Shown: piece by piece, positions 24,495 through 33,450 of the stretch
How positions within the stretch are numbered: the first letter of the stretch is position 1
Layout: each line of letters begins with the position of its first letter
DNA from: Chitinophagales bacterium
GTDB taxonomy: Bacteria > Bacteroidota > Bacteroidia > Chitinophagales > Chitinophagaceae
Assembly (NCBI GenBank): GCA_017303455.1
Contig: JAFLBM010000010.1
Span: 1-64,000 of the forward strand
DNA: 64,000 nt
Direction: 5' to 3'
Notes under the pieces: model-generated
What the model was told of the DNA's origin: nothing
Database searches by the model: none
The model's input: the letters and a program-made list of their open reading frames with translations, nothing else
Position numbers and translations under genes: made by a program

Positions 24495-27400
24495 TTATAA
24501 TTTGAAACTGAGGTTGACGCCATAGCTGCGGGTGGAAGGCAAACTCATGTATTCAATACCGGGTAAAGCCGTACCCCCGGTATAAGACATGGTTTCCGGG
24601 TCAATATGCGGTACATTATCCCAGAGGAAAAGATTACGTCCTACTAAAGAAATGGTCATTCCCCGTATGGGCAGTTTACCAAATACTTTATCAGGAATTG
24701 TATAACCGATCTGTAGTTCACGCAGCTTCACAAATGAAGCATCATACATCACGCCTTCTGCAATACTGCGGCCACCTGTCCAGGCCGTATGCCATTCCCG
24801 GGCGGTAACTTTTCTTGTATTTGCGCTGATAGTTCCGCTGTTTCCGTTGGAGAATACAACTCCCTGGCCAACCACCCCGTTACCTTCTTTACTCAGGTCA
24901 TACCCGTCTGCACGGCCTTGCAGTGTTTCAGTAATGATACCACCTTCACGGCCTACGGTTTGTGTTTCCGAATAGAGTTCACCACCCTGGCGGATATCAA
25001 ACAGGAAGCTCAGGCGGATACCTTTATAATTAAGGCTGTTGCCAATACCCATTAACCAGTCAGGATTATAGTTACCGAGCTTGATACGGTTCGTGGTAGC
25101 TATGGGGCGGCCGTTAGCACCGAATACCATCTGGCCGGTGTACTGACCGGATGCATCATAGTAAGGTTTTGCAGGATCATCACTTTGTACTCTTGCAAAA
25201 CCAATTCCATATAAATCACCCATTCTTTCACCTACCCTTGCTTCCACACTTACCCGGCGGCTGGCCATTACATAATTGGTAAGGCCATCGCTTAACTCCA
25301 GCACCTTGCTCCTGTTTGCAGAAAAGTTGACAAAAACATCCCAGGTCAGGTTCTTCTTTTTAATGGGAGAACCTGTCAGCATGATCTCAATACCATTATT
25401 CTTAATTAAACCGGCATTGATCTTACGGGTATTATAACCACTGGTATTAGACAAAGGAATATTTAGGATCTGGTTCTTGGTACGGCTCTGGTAATAGGTA
25501 ATATCAATACCCAGCCTGTTGCTGAAGAAACGGATATCGGTACCAAACTCGTAAGCAGAACTGATCTCTGGTTTCAGGTTCAGGTTAGCCAGGCTGCTGG
25601 TTTCACCATAGATCTGTGCAGCACCAAAAGGCTCACTGCGGTTATAGGTTTGGGTGAAGGCGAAGGGATCAGTATCATTGCCTACCTGCGCCACACTGGC
25701 TCTGAGTTTCAGGAAGCTGATCACAGATGGCAGTTTGATCATATCACTGATGATGCCACTGAGTGCAACAGATGAATAGAAATAGGAATTATCTTCCGTT
25801 CCGAATGCTTTGAGATTTTCAGGGAGTGTCAGGGCACTGCTCCAGTCATTACGACCGGTTATATCTAAGAAGATTTTGTTTTTCCAGGAAACACCTGCAG
25901 AACCATACAGGCTATTGATTCTTTTGGCCACATTGCTTTGCTCCACCACTAATGCAATTCTTGAGTTATTCAAACTGTAAATACCCGGTATATTCAACTG
26001 ACCCGCTACTTCTTCTTTGAACCGGGATGTCTGGCGCATCTGGTTGCCACCCAATGTTCCGTTGATGCTGAAATCGCTGTTGATATTCCTGTTCAGGGTG
26101 AACAGGAAATCGGTATTGCGTTCTTCATTTACGATATCCGTTTCACGGTATTGCCCGAATGGAAAACGTTGCGTACTGAATCCGCGACGGTATTCCCTGC
26201 GTTCACTGCTCCAGTCAGTAGCTGTACGCACCTGCAGGCTCAGCCAGTTCGTGAAATCATATTTCAGAATGATATTACCAATGATCCGGTCGTAGTACTG
26301 GCCGTTTGTATTTTCCAGCACGGTCAGGTAAGGATTATCATGATAATTATAGTTCCAGCTATATTGCTTCTGGTTTTCCAGGCCGGGCTGCCAGAGCCTT
26401 TTCATATCACTCACTTTCACAGAGGCAGGTAACCAGCAGTTAAATAAATACATGATACTTTCCGTACCATAACTGATGGAAGGCCTGTTATCACTTTCAC
26501 TCTTGATATAACTTACAAAAGCTTTAGCCGATAATTTATTGGTAAGATTATAACCACCCGAGAGCGACAAAGTGTTTCTTGTAAGATCAGTATTCGGTAC
26601 GATACCTTTCTGATCCAGATTGGTATAGCTCAGCCTGAAATCACCATCCTTATTACCACCCACCAGTGCCACATTATTAGTGAATGTGCTTCCGGTTTGT
26701 AAGAAATTCTTCAGATTATCCTTATCCGCCAACCAGGGAGTAGCCGTGATCACAGATCCCGGAGGTGCATTCAGATCACCGCCTGTAAAGGGAATTACCT
26801 GCCCGTTCAATGTGCGGGGGGAGTTGTACTGCGGAAAAGATTGGCCGTTAAACGCTGGCCCCCAGCCCTCATCCGTGCCATCTCTTAATCCGCCTCCTGC
26901 ACCATTTACAAATGCAAAATCATCACCAATTCCCTGCCCGTATTTTTTTTGATATTCGGGAAGTTTAAGCGGGGTTTCTAAGGTGAGGTTACTGTTCACT
27001 TCCACTCCAATTCCTTTTGAACGCTTGCCGCTTTTTGTTTTAATTAATATAACACCATTGGAAGCTCTTGAGCCATACAAGGCCGCAGCAGCTGGTCCTT
27101 TTAATACACTCAGGCTTTCTATATCATCCGGGTTGATAAAGCTGGCACCATTTCCAAAATCCACTTCGAGATTACCACGGCCAGATGCCCCGGTAATCGA
27201 ATTACTCACCGGTACGCCGTCAATAACATAAAGAGGTTGGTTCTTATTCAGGTCCACTGAACGTTCGCCACGGATAGACACCCGGGCAGAACCGCCGATA
27301 CCGGAGGGACTTCCCACGACCGTAACACCAGCTACTTTACCCGCCAGTTGGTTCACCACGTTAGTCTCTCTTGCCACGGTCAGGTCTTCTCCCTTTACTT

Positions 27401-27782
27401 CCTGGATGGAATAACCCAGTTTCTTTTTTTCTTTTCTGATACCCAATGCAGTCACCACCACTTCATCGAGGTTTTTTGAATCCACCTGTAACAGAACAGA
27501 AGCAGCATCAGCCGCTTTTACTTCCTGGCTGATGAAACCGACGTTACTGATCTGCAGCATGGCGTTCTCTGTTGCATTGATTTTAAAAGTTCCCGCATTA
27601 TCCGTTGTGGTTTGGATTTTTGTTCCTTTCACGATAACGGTAGCCCCGGAAACCGGTTGCTGGTTTTCAGCAGATACGACTTTACCAGTAATAGATGATT
27701 GTGCCATACTGATACAGGACAGCAGCAGCAGTAAACCGGTAAACAAATAAGATTTTAGTTGAAAAAGTTTTTTTAAACACAT
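24495..27782 (-). CDS. SusC/RagA-family TonB-linked outer-membrane channel
   Basis: 1095 residues. Signal peptide (~1-28, ending SMAQ), carboxypeptidase-regulatory-like domain (~30-110), then the SusC plug signature NLDEVVVTALGI, LYVIDGVPVSN, and LKGPAAAALYGSRASNGVILI. The barrel runs to the C-terminal aromatic strand GVNLSFKL. It should import a ligand passed by the SusD partner. First gene of the leftward operon. The upstream region has a 20-base inverted repeat (27950-27969) but no exact TAnnTTTG box that I could find, and no extracytoplasmic sigma/anti-sigma pair stands nearby, so control is unclear. Confidence 0.93.
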   Translation of the reverse strand: MCLKKLFQLKSYLFTGLLLLLSCISMAQSSITGKVVSAENQQPVSGATVIVKGTKIQTTTDNAGTFKINATENAMLQISNVGFISQEVKAADAASVLLQVDSKNLDEVVVTALGIRKEKKKLGYSIQEVKGEDLTVARETNVVNQLAGKVAGVTVVGSPSGIGGSARVSIRGERSVDLNKNQPLYVIDGVPVSNSITGASGRGNLEVDFGNGASFINPDDIESLSVLKGPAAAALYGSRASNGVILIKTKSGKRSKGIGVEVNSNLTLETPLKLPEYQKKYGQGIGDDFAFVNGAGGGLRDGTDEGWGPAFNGQSFPQYNSPRTLNGQVIPFTGGDLNAPPGSVITATPWLADKDNLKNFLQTGSTFTNNVALVGGNKDGDFRLSYTNLDQKGIVPNTDLTRNTLSLSGGYNLTNKLSAKAFVSYIKSESDNRPSISYGTESIMYLFNCWLPASVKVSDMKRLWQPGLENQKQYSWNYNYHDNPYLTVLENTNGQYYDRIIGNIILKYDFTNWLSLQVRTATDWSSERREYRRGFSTQRFPFGQYRETDIVNEERNTDFLFTLNRNINSDFSINGTLGGNQMRQTSRFKEEVAGQLNIPGIYSLNNSRIALVVEQSNVAKRINSLYGSAGVSWKNKIFLDITGRNDWSSALTLPENLKAFGTEDNSYFYSSVALSGIISDMIKLPSVISFLKLRASVAQVGNDTDPFAFTQTYNRSEPFGAAQIYGETSSLANLNLKPEISSAYEFGTDIRFFSNRLGIDITYYQSRTKNQILNIPLSNTSGYNTRKINAGLIKNNGIEIMLTGSPIKKKNLTWDVFVNFSANRSKVLELSDGLTNYVMASRRVSVEARVGERMGDLYGIGFARVQSDDPAKPYYDASGQYTGQMVFGANGRPIATTNRIKLGNYNPDWLMGIGNSLNYKGIRLSFLFDIRQGGELYSETQTVGREGGIITETLQGRADGYDLSKEGNGVVGQGVVFSNGNSGTISANTRKVTAREWHTAWTGGRSIAEGVMYDASFVKLRELQIGYTIPDKVFGKLPIRGMTISLVGRNLFLWDNVPHIDPETMSYTGGTALPGIEYMSLPSTRSYGVNLSFKL

Positions 27783-27949
27783 AAGCCAGTGATTTTAGTT
27801 TTTAGTAACCCATCCGATTGAGATGCGAAATTGCCGGATGAATATGAAGAAACTCTTATGGCCGGATGAACGAATGGTTATTGAAATATGAACACAATAC
27901 CATCTTTTAAAATGATAATATTGAAGTAACAGGCCGCATTTATTTTAAG

Positions 27950-27969
27950 CAACTCAAACGGTTGAGTTG
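27950..27969. promoter_or_regulatory. Inverted repeat upstream of susC
   Basis: CAACTCAAACGGTTGAGTTG: two 8-bp arms, perfectly complementary, around ACGG. It lies in the divergent region between susC and the LpxH-like gene, so a bound regulator could act on either. A direct repeat GCCGGATGAA occurs at 27833-27842 and 27861-27870, nearer susC. Confidence 0.45.
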
Positions 27970-28075
27970 AAAATCCGCAACAGCATCATATTTCCTTAAC
28001 CTTTTTCTCATATACAGATAACCATCCGGAAACATACTGGTAGTAGTAAAAACGGATTTTTATCAAACCGCACTC

Positions 28076-28912
28076 ATGCAAAAAAGACCCGTTGATGTGG
28101 CTGTGATCTCCGACCTGCATTTAGGCACCTATGGAAGCCGGGCAGCAGAAGTACTTACCTACCTGAAAAGTATATCACCAAGATTACTGGTACTGAATGG
28201 TGATATCATTGATGTATGGCAGTTCAGCAAACATTATTTTCCGCCGCCGCATATGGCCGTGGTCAAAGAGATATTCCAGTTACTGGCTTCCGGAACAAGG
28301 GTGATCTATATTACCGGCAACCACGATGAGAACCTGCGCCGCTATAATGATCTCCAGCTCGGCAACCTGCAACTCACCGATAAAATAGTGATCGAGATCG
28401 ATGGTAAAATGACCTGGATCTTTCATGGCGATGCTTTTGATAATACCACCAAAGGCAGTGCAAGGTTCTGGGCAAGGATGGGCAGTAATGGTTATGCTGT
28501 TTTATTGGGATTTAACCGGGTGATCAACCGGGCCATGAAAATGATGGGACGGGAACGCATCTCTTTATCCAAACGGGTAATGCAAAGAGTGAATGAGTCC
28601 ATTGTCCGCATTGATGAATTTGAAACCCTGGTGGCAGAGCTGGCTATTGAAAAAAAATACGACTATGTGATCTGTGGTCATATTCACCAGCCCAAAAAAA
28701 GGATCATTGAAACAGCACTGGGAAAAGTAACCTATCTCAATTCGGGCGACTGGATAGAACACCTGACGGCTCTGGAGTATTATGATAAAGAGTGGCATAT
28801 CTATCACTATGATGAAAACAAAATGAAAACACTGAACATTAAACAGGTGAAGACGCACCCGGATGTGATCCCAAGTGAAATTGACTTTTACCTGCACTCA
28901 TTGGGTGCATAA
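28076..28912 (+). CDS. LpxH-like metallophosphoesterase (UDP-2,3-diacylglucosamine diphosphatase family)
   Basis: 278 residues with the full calcineurin-like motif set: SDLHLGTYG (~12-20), LNGDIIDVWQ (~41-50), TGNHDENL (~81-88), and CGHIHQP near 200. This branch in Bacteroidota is usually annotated as the lipid A pathway diphosphatase that makes lipid X, although another phosphoester is possible. Cytoplasmic, possibly membrane-associated. It is divergent from the susC operon and 10 bases ahead of a glycosyltransferase-like gene, which also suggests envelope lipid chemistry. Confidence 0.85.
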   Translation: MQKRPVDVAVISDLHLGTYGSRAAEVLTYLKSISPRLLVLNGDIIDVWQFSKHYFPPPHMAVVKEIFQLLASGTRVIYITGNHDENLRRYNDLQLGNLQLTDKIVIEIDGKMTWIFHGDAFDNTTKGSARFWARMGSNGYAVLLGFNRVINRAMKMMGRERISLSKRVMQRVNESIVRIDEFETLVAELAIEKKYDYVICGHIHQPKKRIIETALGKVTYLNSGDWIEHLTALEYYDKEWHIYHYDENKMKTLNIKQVKTHPDVIPSEIDFYLHSLGA

Positions 28913-28922
28913 ATAAAACGAT

Positions 28923-29951
28923 ATGAAAATATTTTATGCTGTACAAGCCACCGGCAATGGACATATCAGCCGGGCCATGGAACTGCTGCCGCACCTGCAA
29001 CGGTATGGCAGCGTTGATATTTTCCTGAGTGGCGATAACAGCAACCTGTTACTGGATGCACCGGTAAAATACCGCAGCAAGGGTATCAGCCTGTATTATA
29101 ATCGCAAAGGAGGATTGAATTACTGGCATACGGTGAAACAACTTCGCCCGGTGGAACTCTGGGAAGAAATAAGAGATCTGCCCGTGGAGAAATATGACCT
29201 GGTATTAAATGACTTTGATTTTATCACCGGCATTGCCTGTGCAAGAAAAAGAATTCCATCCATCCATTTTGGTCACCAGGCCAGCTTCCAGTCAGACCAT
29301 ACCCCAAGACCGGAAAAGAAAAGCCTGCATGGAGAATGGCTGTTGAGAAATTATGTAAAGGCTTCCCATCACGCCGGCTTTCATTTCGAGAGCTATGATG
29401 AAAATATATTCGGGGCCGTGGTGAAACAGTATATTATCAATGCGGCCCCGGTTGACAAAGGCCATATCACGGTCTACCTTCCTTCCTGGTGCGAAGCACA
29501 GTTACAACTGTTATTACAGGCCTTACCGGCTTTTCGTTTCGAGGTCTTCAGCCGGGAAACAACAACCATACATAAAGAGAAGAATGTTCTGTTCATCCCG
29601 GTGAATAAGGAATTATTCAATAAAAGCCTCACCAGCTGCACCGGTATTATTTGCGGCGCCGGTTTTGAAACACCGGCAGAAGCCTTACAGCTCGGCAAAA
29701 AGATCATGGCCATTCCCATCCGCGGGCAATACGAACAGCAATGCAATGCCGCTGCACTGGAACAGCTGGGTGTTACCTGTTTGCCCTCTGCAGGCCAGCA
29801 TTTCAAACAACAATTCTATAAATGGATACAAGCCCCTGCTCCTTCGGCTAAAGATTACAGCCGCACCATTCCGCAATGCCTGGAGCATATTTTCTCGCTG
29901 GCAGAAAGCCGGGTGATGGAAACCATTCTGGCAGAAGAAATACTCTGTTAA
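28923..29951 (+). CDS. Glycosyltransferase-like protein (GT-B, MurG/UGT-like)
   Basis: 342 residues. The N-terminal motif ATGNGHISRAMEL (~9-21) is the glycine loop of GT-B transferases of the MurG/GT28 type, and the C-terminal half has the donor-side pattern CGAGFETPAEALQLGKK with later QYEQQCNA. No membrane segment. It probably transfers a sugar to a lipid or similar acceptor at the cytoplasmic face. Co-transcribed with the phosphoesterase gene, judging by the 10-base gap. Donor and acceptor cannot be told. Confidence 0.82.
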   Translation: MKIFYAVQATGNGHISRAMELLPHLQRYGSVDIFLSGDNSNLLLDAPVKYRSKGISLYYNRKGGLNYWHTVKQLRPVELWEEIRDLPVEKYDLVLNDFDFITGIACARKRIPSIHFGHQASFQSDHTPRPEKKSLHGEWLLRNYVKASHHAGFHFESYDENIFGAVVKQYIINAAPVDKGHITVYLPSWCEAQLQLLLQALPAFRFEVFSRETTTIHKEKNVLFIPVNKELFNKSLTSCTGIICGAGFETPAEALQLGKKIMAIPIRGQYEQQCNAAALEQLGVTCLPSAGQHFKQQFYKWIQAPAPSAKDYSRTIPQCLEHIFSLAESRVMETILAEEILC

Positions 29952-29971
29952 TCATTAAAGTACCAGGTAAA

Positions 29972-30012
29972 ATAAAAAAGCCATACCGGGCCTGTCCTGC
30001 CACGGTATGGCA
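29972..30012 (-). terminator. Strong leftward terminator with no leftward gene upstream
   Basis: Read leftward: GCCATACCG, 14-base loop, CGGTATGGC, then six T and ATTTTA. The stem is perfect over nine pairs. On the plus strand there is no T tract after the stem, so it does not suit the glycosyltransferase gene that ends at 29951. The nearest leftward gene lies 1.4 kb to the right and already ended there. Confidence 0.7.
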
Positions 30013-30073
30013 ACTGCATGAGAAATCTGCTCCCTGTAACGATTACTAACACATGAGAAATGTGACCGGGACG
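29972..30073 (-). ncRNA. Candidate small RNA ending at the orphan terminator
   Basis: If the terminator at 29972-30012 has a transcript of its own, it must begin in the gap before 30240. TATATTTA on the minus strand (30087-30080) is one base from TAnnTTTG and would start an RNA of about 100 nt. Inside are a small hairpin (CACAT and ATGTG, near 30051-30064) and the repeated word CATGAGAA. No -33 element at the right distance. Tentative. Confidence 0.25.
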
Positions 30074-30239
30074 ATTGGGTAAATATAAGAGCTGTTGTAA
30101 AGATGCAGCAGCAGTATTACCTGCCTGTTAGAAAATGATTATGCTAATATTACTATACCCGGCTTTTCAAAACCGGTTTACCCTTCCTGTTCCCTGTACT
30201 TCATCTAAGTTTCGTACTTTTATCGGGGAAGTCTGCCTG

Positions 30240-31448
30240 TTGAAAATAAACCCCTACATATTATTGCTGTTTATCGGGCTAAGTCTTGCCACTTTTTCTG
30301 CTGCACAAAAAGAACAGGCCATCGTCCGTTTTGATTTTTATGGCGATAGTATTCTACTCCCGTTTAACAATACTTCATTGGTGCCCTTACCCGGTAAGCT
30401 GGAAGAAAAAGCGATTCAGTCATTCGTGCAAACAATCAGTCAGTCAGATTATTCCCCTGTCATCAATGCCTTGCTGGCATATAAAACCGCCTATAAGCTC
30501 GATGACTGGCTTTTTTACCAACTGGTCCGGAAGACAGCCCAGCAGGTAAGTCCCAAGGCCGACAACTATTACCGGTATACTTTATACAAATGGTTCCTGC
30601 TGACCCGCTCCGGTTATGATGCCATCCTGGCAATTGCCGGCGACCAGTTACTTTTTTATGTGCAAAGCGATGAGAATATTTATAATATACCTTACCGGGT
30701 TAAGAATGGCAGGCAATATATCTGCCTTAATTATCATGACTACGGCAGTATTGATTTTGAAAATGTGCAATTCCGGGAGCTGGCACTACCGGCGGTTGCA
30801 ACTGCTAAAAAAGGGTTTTCCTATAAGATCAGCCACCTTCCCAATTTCAGGCCGGATGCCTATCTTGAAAAAGATATCCGCTTTAATTTTCATAACAGTG
30901 ATTATTATTTTAAAATAAAACTGAACCCTGAGGTCAAAACGATTTTTTCCAACTACCCGGTGGTGGATTATGAATCGTATTTTAACATCCCCCTGAGCCG
31001 GGAGACGTACCAGTCGCTTATCCCGGTGCTGAAGCAGAAGACCCAAAAATTAAGTATAAAAAAAGGTATTGATTTCCTGGTGCATTTTACAAGGGAAGCC
31101 TTTTTATTTGAACCCGATTCAGCAGTTTTCGGCGCAGAGAAACGTCTATCGCCTGAGCAAACCCTGTTGTATGAACAAAGTGATTGCGAAGACAGGGCAG
31201 CCTTATTCTTCTACCTGGTAAAAGAAATTTATAACCTGCCGATGATTGTCCTTAGTTTTCCAAGACATGTAACGATAGCCGTACATTTGAAAAAACCGGT
31301 CGGGAAACCGATACTTTACAATGGCAAAAAATATACTGTGTGTGAACCAACCCCGCAGAAAGATGAGCTGGGACTGGGGCAATTACCAGCGGGGCTGCAG
31401 AAACAACAATATGAGATCGCTTACAGCTATACACCCGGTCAACTGTGA
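30240..31448 (+). CDS. Exported protein with a transglutaminase-like catalytic triad
   Basis: 402 residues with TTG as start (30240), because the signal peptide (LKINPYILLLFIGLSLATFSAAQ) begins there; an ATG at 30135 would put 35 unrelated residues before it. The C-terminal third has the pattern of a transglutaminase-like fold: Cys in YEQSDCEDRAALF, His in PRHVTIAVH, and an acidic residue in TVCEPT. The N-terminal two thirds are beta-rich (for example FDFYGDSI) and unrecognised. Probably periplasmic, perhaps a peptidase, but the activity is unproven. The stop lies 4 bases from the stop of the converging lipoprotein gene. Confidence 0.75.
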   Translation: MKINPYILLLFIGLSLATFSAAQKEQAIVRFDFYGDSILLPFNNTSLVPLPGKLEEKAIQSFVQTISQSDYSPVINALLAYKTAYKLDDWLFYQLVRKTAQQVSPKADNYYRYTLYKWFLLTRSGYDAILAIAGDQLLFYVQSDENIYNIPYRVKNGRQYICLNYHDYGSIDFENVQFRELALPAVATAKKGFSYKISHLPNFRPDAYLEKDIRFNFHNSDYYFKIKLNPEVKTIFSNYPVVDYESYFNIPLSRETYQSLIPVLKQKTQKLSIKKGIDFLVHFTREAFLFEPDSAVFGAEKRLSPEQTLLYEQSDCEDRAALFFYLVKEIYNLPMIVLSFPRHVTIAVHLKKPVGKPILYNGKKYTVCEPTPQKDELGLGQLPAGLQKQQYEIAYSYTPGQL

Positions 31449-31452
31449 TCCT

Positions 31453-31965
31453 TTACTCGGCTTCCATGCCCTGGTTGGCGGGTTCAGTTGCCAGGGGCTT
31501 CAGGCTTTCCAGCCATGAAACAGTTGCAGGTAAAATAGAAGAGTAGTAGAAATTTCCATTATAAACCAGGTAAAGATGACAGCACTCTTCGCAACGGGTG
31601 CTGAAATAAAGAGTTTGAAATATTTTACCCTTTGCAAAACACCATATTTTACCTTCTCCCCTGCAATTCTTCCTTTTCTCTTGCCCGGAAAAAGGCCTTT
31701 GCAATTCCCGCTGCAACAAAGCTATATTTTGATTTCCTGTTACCGGAATTTGTGTATAATACCGGGTATAGCGCAGGGAATCGGCTCCATAGGGGTCTTT
31801 ATAAAACACAACTACAAGACTGTCTGCACCGGTTAATCTTGCATCCAGTTCTGTTGCCGCTAATTCAGGTAAGCGGATATTTTGCTGACCCTTTTTCTCC
31901 TTACAGGAAATAATTGTCAGGGATAAGCAGATAAATACCAGGCTGGTAAAAAAATCAGATAACAT
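31453..31965 (-). CDS. Small Cys-rich lipoprotein
   Basis: 170 residues. Leader with lipobox LTIISC (Cys near residue 21). The middle has a cluster of cysteines (NCRGEGKIWC, then TRCEECCHLY), which could form disulfides or hold a metal. I do not know a family. It is 66 bases behind the beta-helix lipoprotein gene and may be the last gene of that operon. Converges with 30240-31448. Confidence 0.65.
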   Translation of the reverse strand: MLSDFFTSLVFICLSLTIISCKEKKGQQNIRLPELAATELDARLTGADSLVVVFYKDPYGADSLRYTRYYTQIPVTGNQNIALLQRELQRPFSGQEKRKNCRGEGKIWCFAKGKIFQTLYFSTRCEECCHLYLVYNGNFYYSSILPATVSWLESLKPLATEPANQGMEAE

Positions 31966-32031
31966 AATCCCGGGTTAAAGAAAAGCCGCCTGCATCACTG
32001 CAAGCGGTGCTAAAATAATTGAAAAACCAGA

Positions 32032-33411
32032 TTAATATACGTTTGTCTTGGGAGTAAAGCTTGTCCAGCCCTGTAACCAGTTTGTGGTACCTACGGCACC
32101 CACATAAGTAGTAACAACAAAATTGGGAAACTGGTAAAAACTCGCAGCGTTAGCAGCGGTAGCCGGGCTGCCGGCTTTCGGTGCAAAGTTTGGAGCTGCC
32201 AGGTTAAAAGGGTTTTCCAGCATAATATCTGCAGCGGCGGTATAGGTTTTGCAGCTATCGGCACCTTCGGCAGTCGTCTTAACCGTTGCAGCATTGATCA
32301 ATGAAGTGCTTGATACTTTATAAGGTTCTACCACAGCATGAACCAGGTTATGACGGAACCTGGAACGGCCATCAATATATGCCTGGGCCGTTGAATCACT
32401 TTCAAACTGAAAGCCCCCTTTTGCATAACCCATCAGGATAGAATTACGCAATACAAACTGGGTGGAACGTCTCCAGCGGGTGTTAAAATTATGATTACCT
32501 AAAGTACCGGCTGCACCATTGGGTCCGCAGAAGGTAAAATTGCTTAACTGCGGGCGGGTACGGGGACTTGCCACTGTACCTGTTCCATCGTTATCGCACT
32601 CAATACCATTACCGGCATCACCGCCATCTACAAACAGGGGATCACGGAGAGAAATACCAAATTGCAAACGACCGACAAAACCAAAGTCAAAATCGAAATC
32701 ATCATCCGCTGTTGCAAAGGCAATCAGGTTTCTTGCATTGACAGTTCCTCCGAAAAATTCATAAGCATCATCATTACCATAGGATACCTGTATATTTTCC
32801 AATTTGGTACCACTGCCTACACCACCACAGGTTAGTCCGTTGATCTCAGAATTTGGATCGGCTGCTATACCGGCAAATTCGATACGGACGAATGTCAGTG
32901 ACCCACTGTTATCTGCAATAACACTGCCGCCATATTCGGAATTGATACCACCTTCAATAATGGGAGTGGTGCTGCGGTTAGTGGGAGCATTGCCTAATAA
33001 AACAATACCACCCCAGTCGCCGGGTGCACGGGTAGCAGGTGATTTGCCAGAAGTAAAGATGATCGGTTCTGCTTGTGTTCCTTCTGCAAACAAACGGGAA
33101 TTACGCTCCACGATCAGGGCACCTTTCTGAACACTGTCACTTACGATAACACTGCCGGCTGCAATGGTCAGTACTGCACGGTTATTTACAAAGACATATC
33201 CCTTCAAAGTATACTTGCCTTTTGGGAGAGTAACATTCTCATCAATTACACCGGTAATAATCTTTGTACAGGTAATGATTTGCTCTTTAGTACCAGTACA
33301 GCCGGTAGGGCCGGTGCCGCCATTGTTCACTGTTGAATCATCAATATCAACTTTCACACAAGAGGCAAAAGTGATTGTGATTACTGATAGTGCAAGAATT
33401 AATTTTTTCAT
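32032..33411 (-). CDS. Surface lipoprotein, probable right-handed beta-helix
   Basis: 459 residues. Lipobox TFASC puts the lipidated Cys at 18. Residues ~60-380 contain turn-and-strand units rich in Asn, Gly and Asp (LTIAAGSVIVSD, DWGGIVLLGNAP, YGNDDAYEFFGG), the look of a parallel beta-helix. Proteins of this kind sit next to TonB receptors in Bacteroidota. Here it follows the receptor gene by 39 bases, downstream of the Pho-box-like repeats, so it may be a partner of the receptor at the surface. Ligand unknown; phosphate or a phosphorus compound is suggested by context only. Confidence 0.8.
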   Translation of the reverse strand: MKKLILALSVITITFASCVKVDIDDSTVNNGGTGPTGCTGTKEQIITCTKIITGVIDENVTLPKGKYTLKGYVFVNNRAVLTIAAGSVIVSDSVQKGALIVERNSRLFAEGTQAEPIIFTSGKSPATRAPGDWGGIVLLGNAPTNRSTTPIIEGGINSEYGGSVIADNSGSLTFVRIEFAGIAADPNSEINGLTCGGVGSGTKLENIQVSYGNDDAYEFFGGTVNARNLIAFATADDDFDFDFGFVGRLQFGISLRDPLFVDGGDAGNGIECDNDGTGTVASPRTRPQLSNFTFCGPNGAAGTLGNHNFNTRWRRSTQFVLRNSILMGYAKGGFQFESDSTAQAYIDGRSRFRHNLVHAVVEPYKVSSTSLINAATVKTTAEGADSCKTYTAAADIMLENPFNLAAPNFAPKAGSPATAANAASFYQFPNFVVTTYVGAVGTTNWLQGWTSFTPKTNVY

Positions 33412-33450
33412 TTTTATTTTCTTTGTTTGAAATTTATTGTATTATAATTT

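Noticed and set aside
27783..28075. A Pho-box array before susC
   Set aside because: I looked for 11-bp-spaced TGTTA or TAACA units on both strands and found none.
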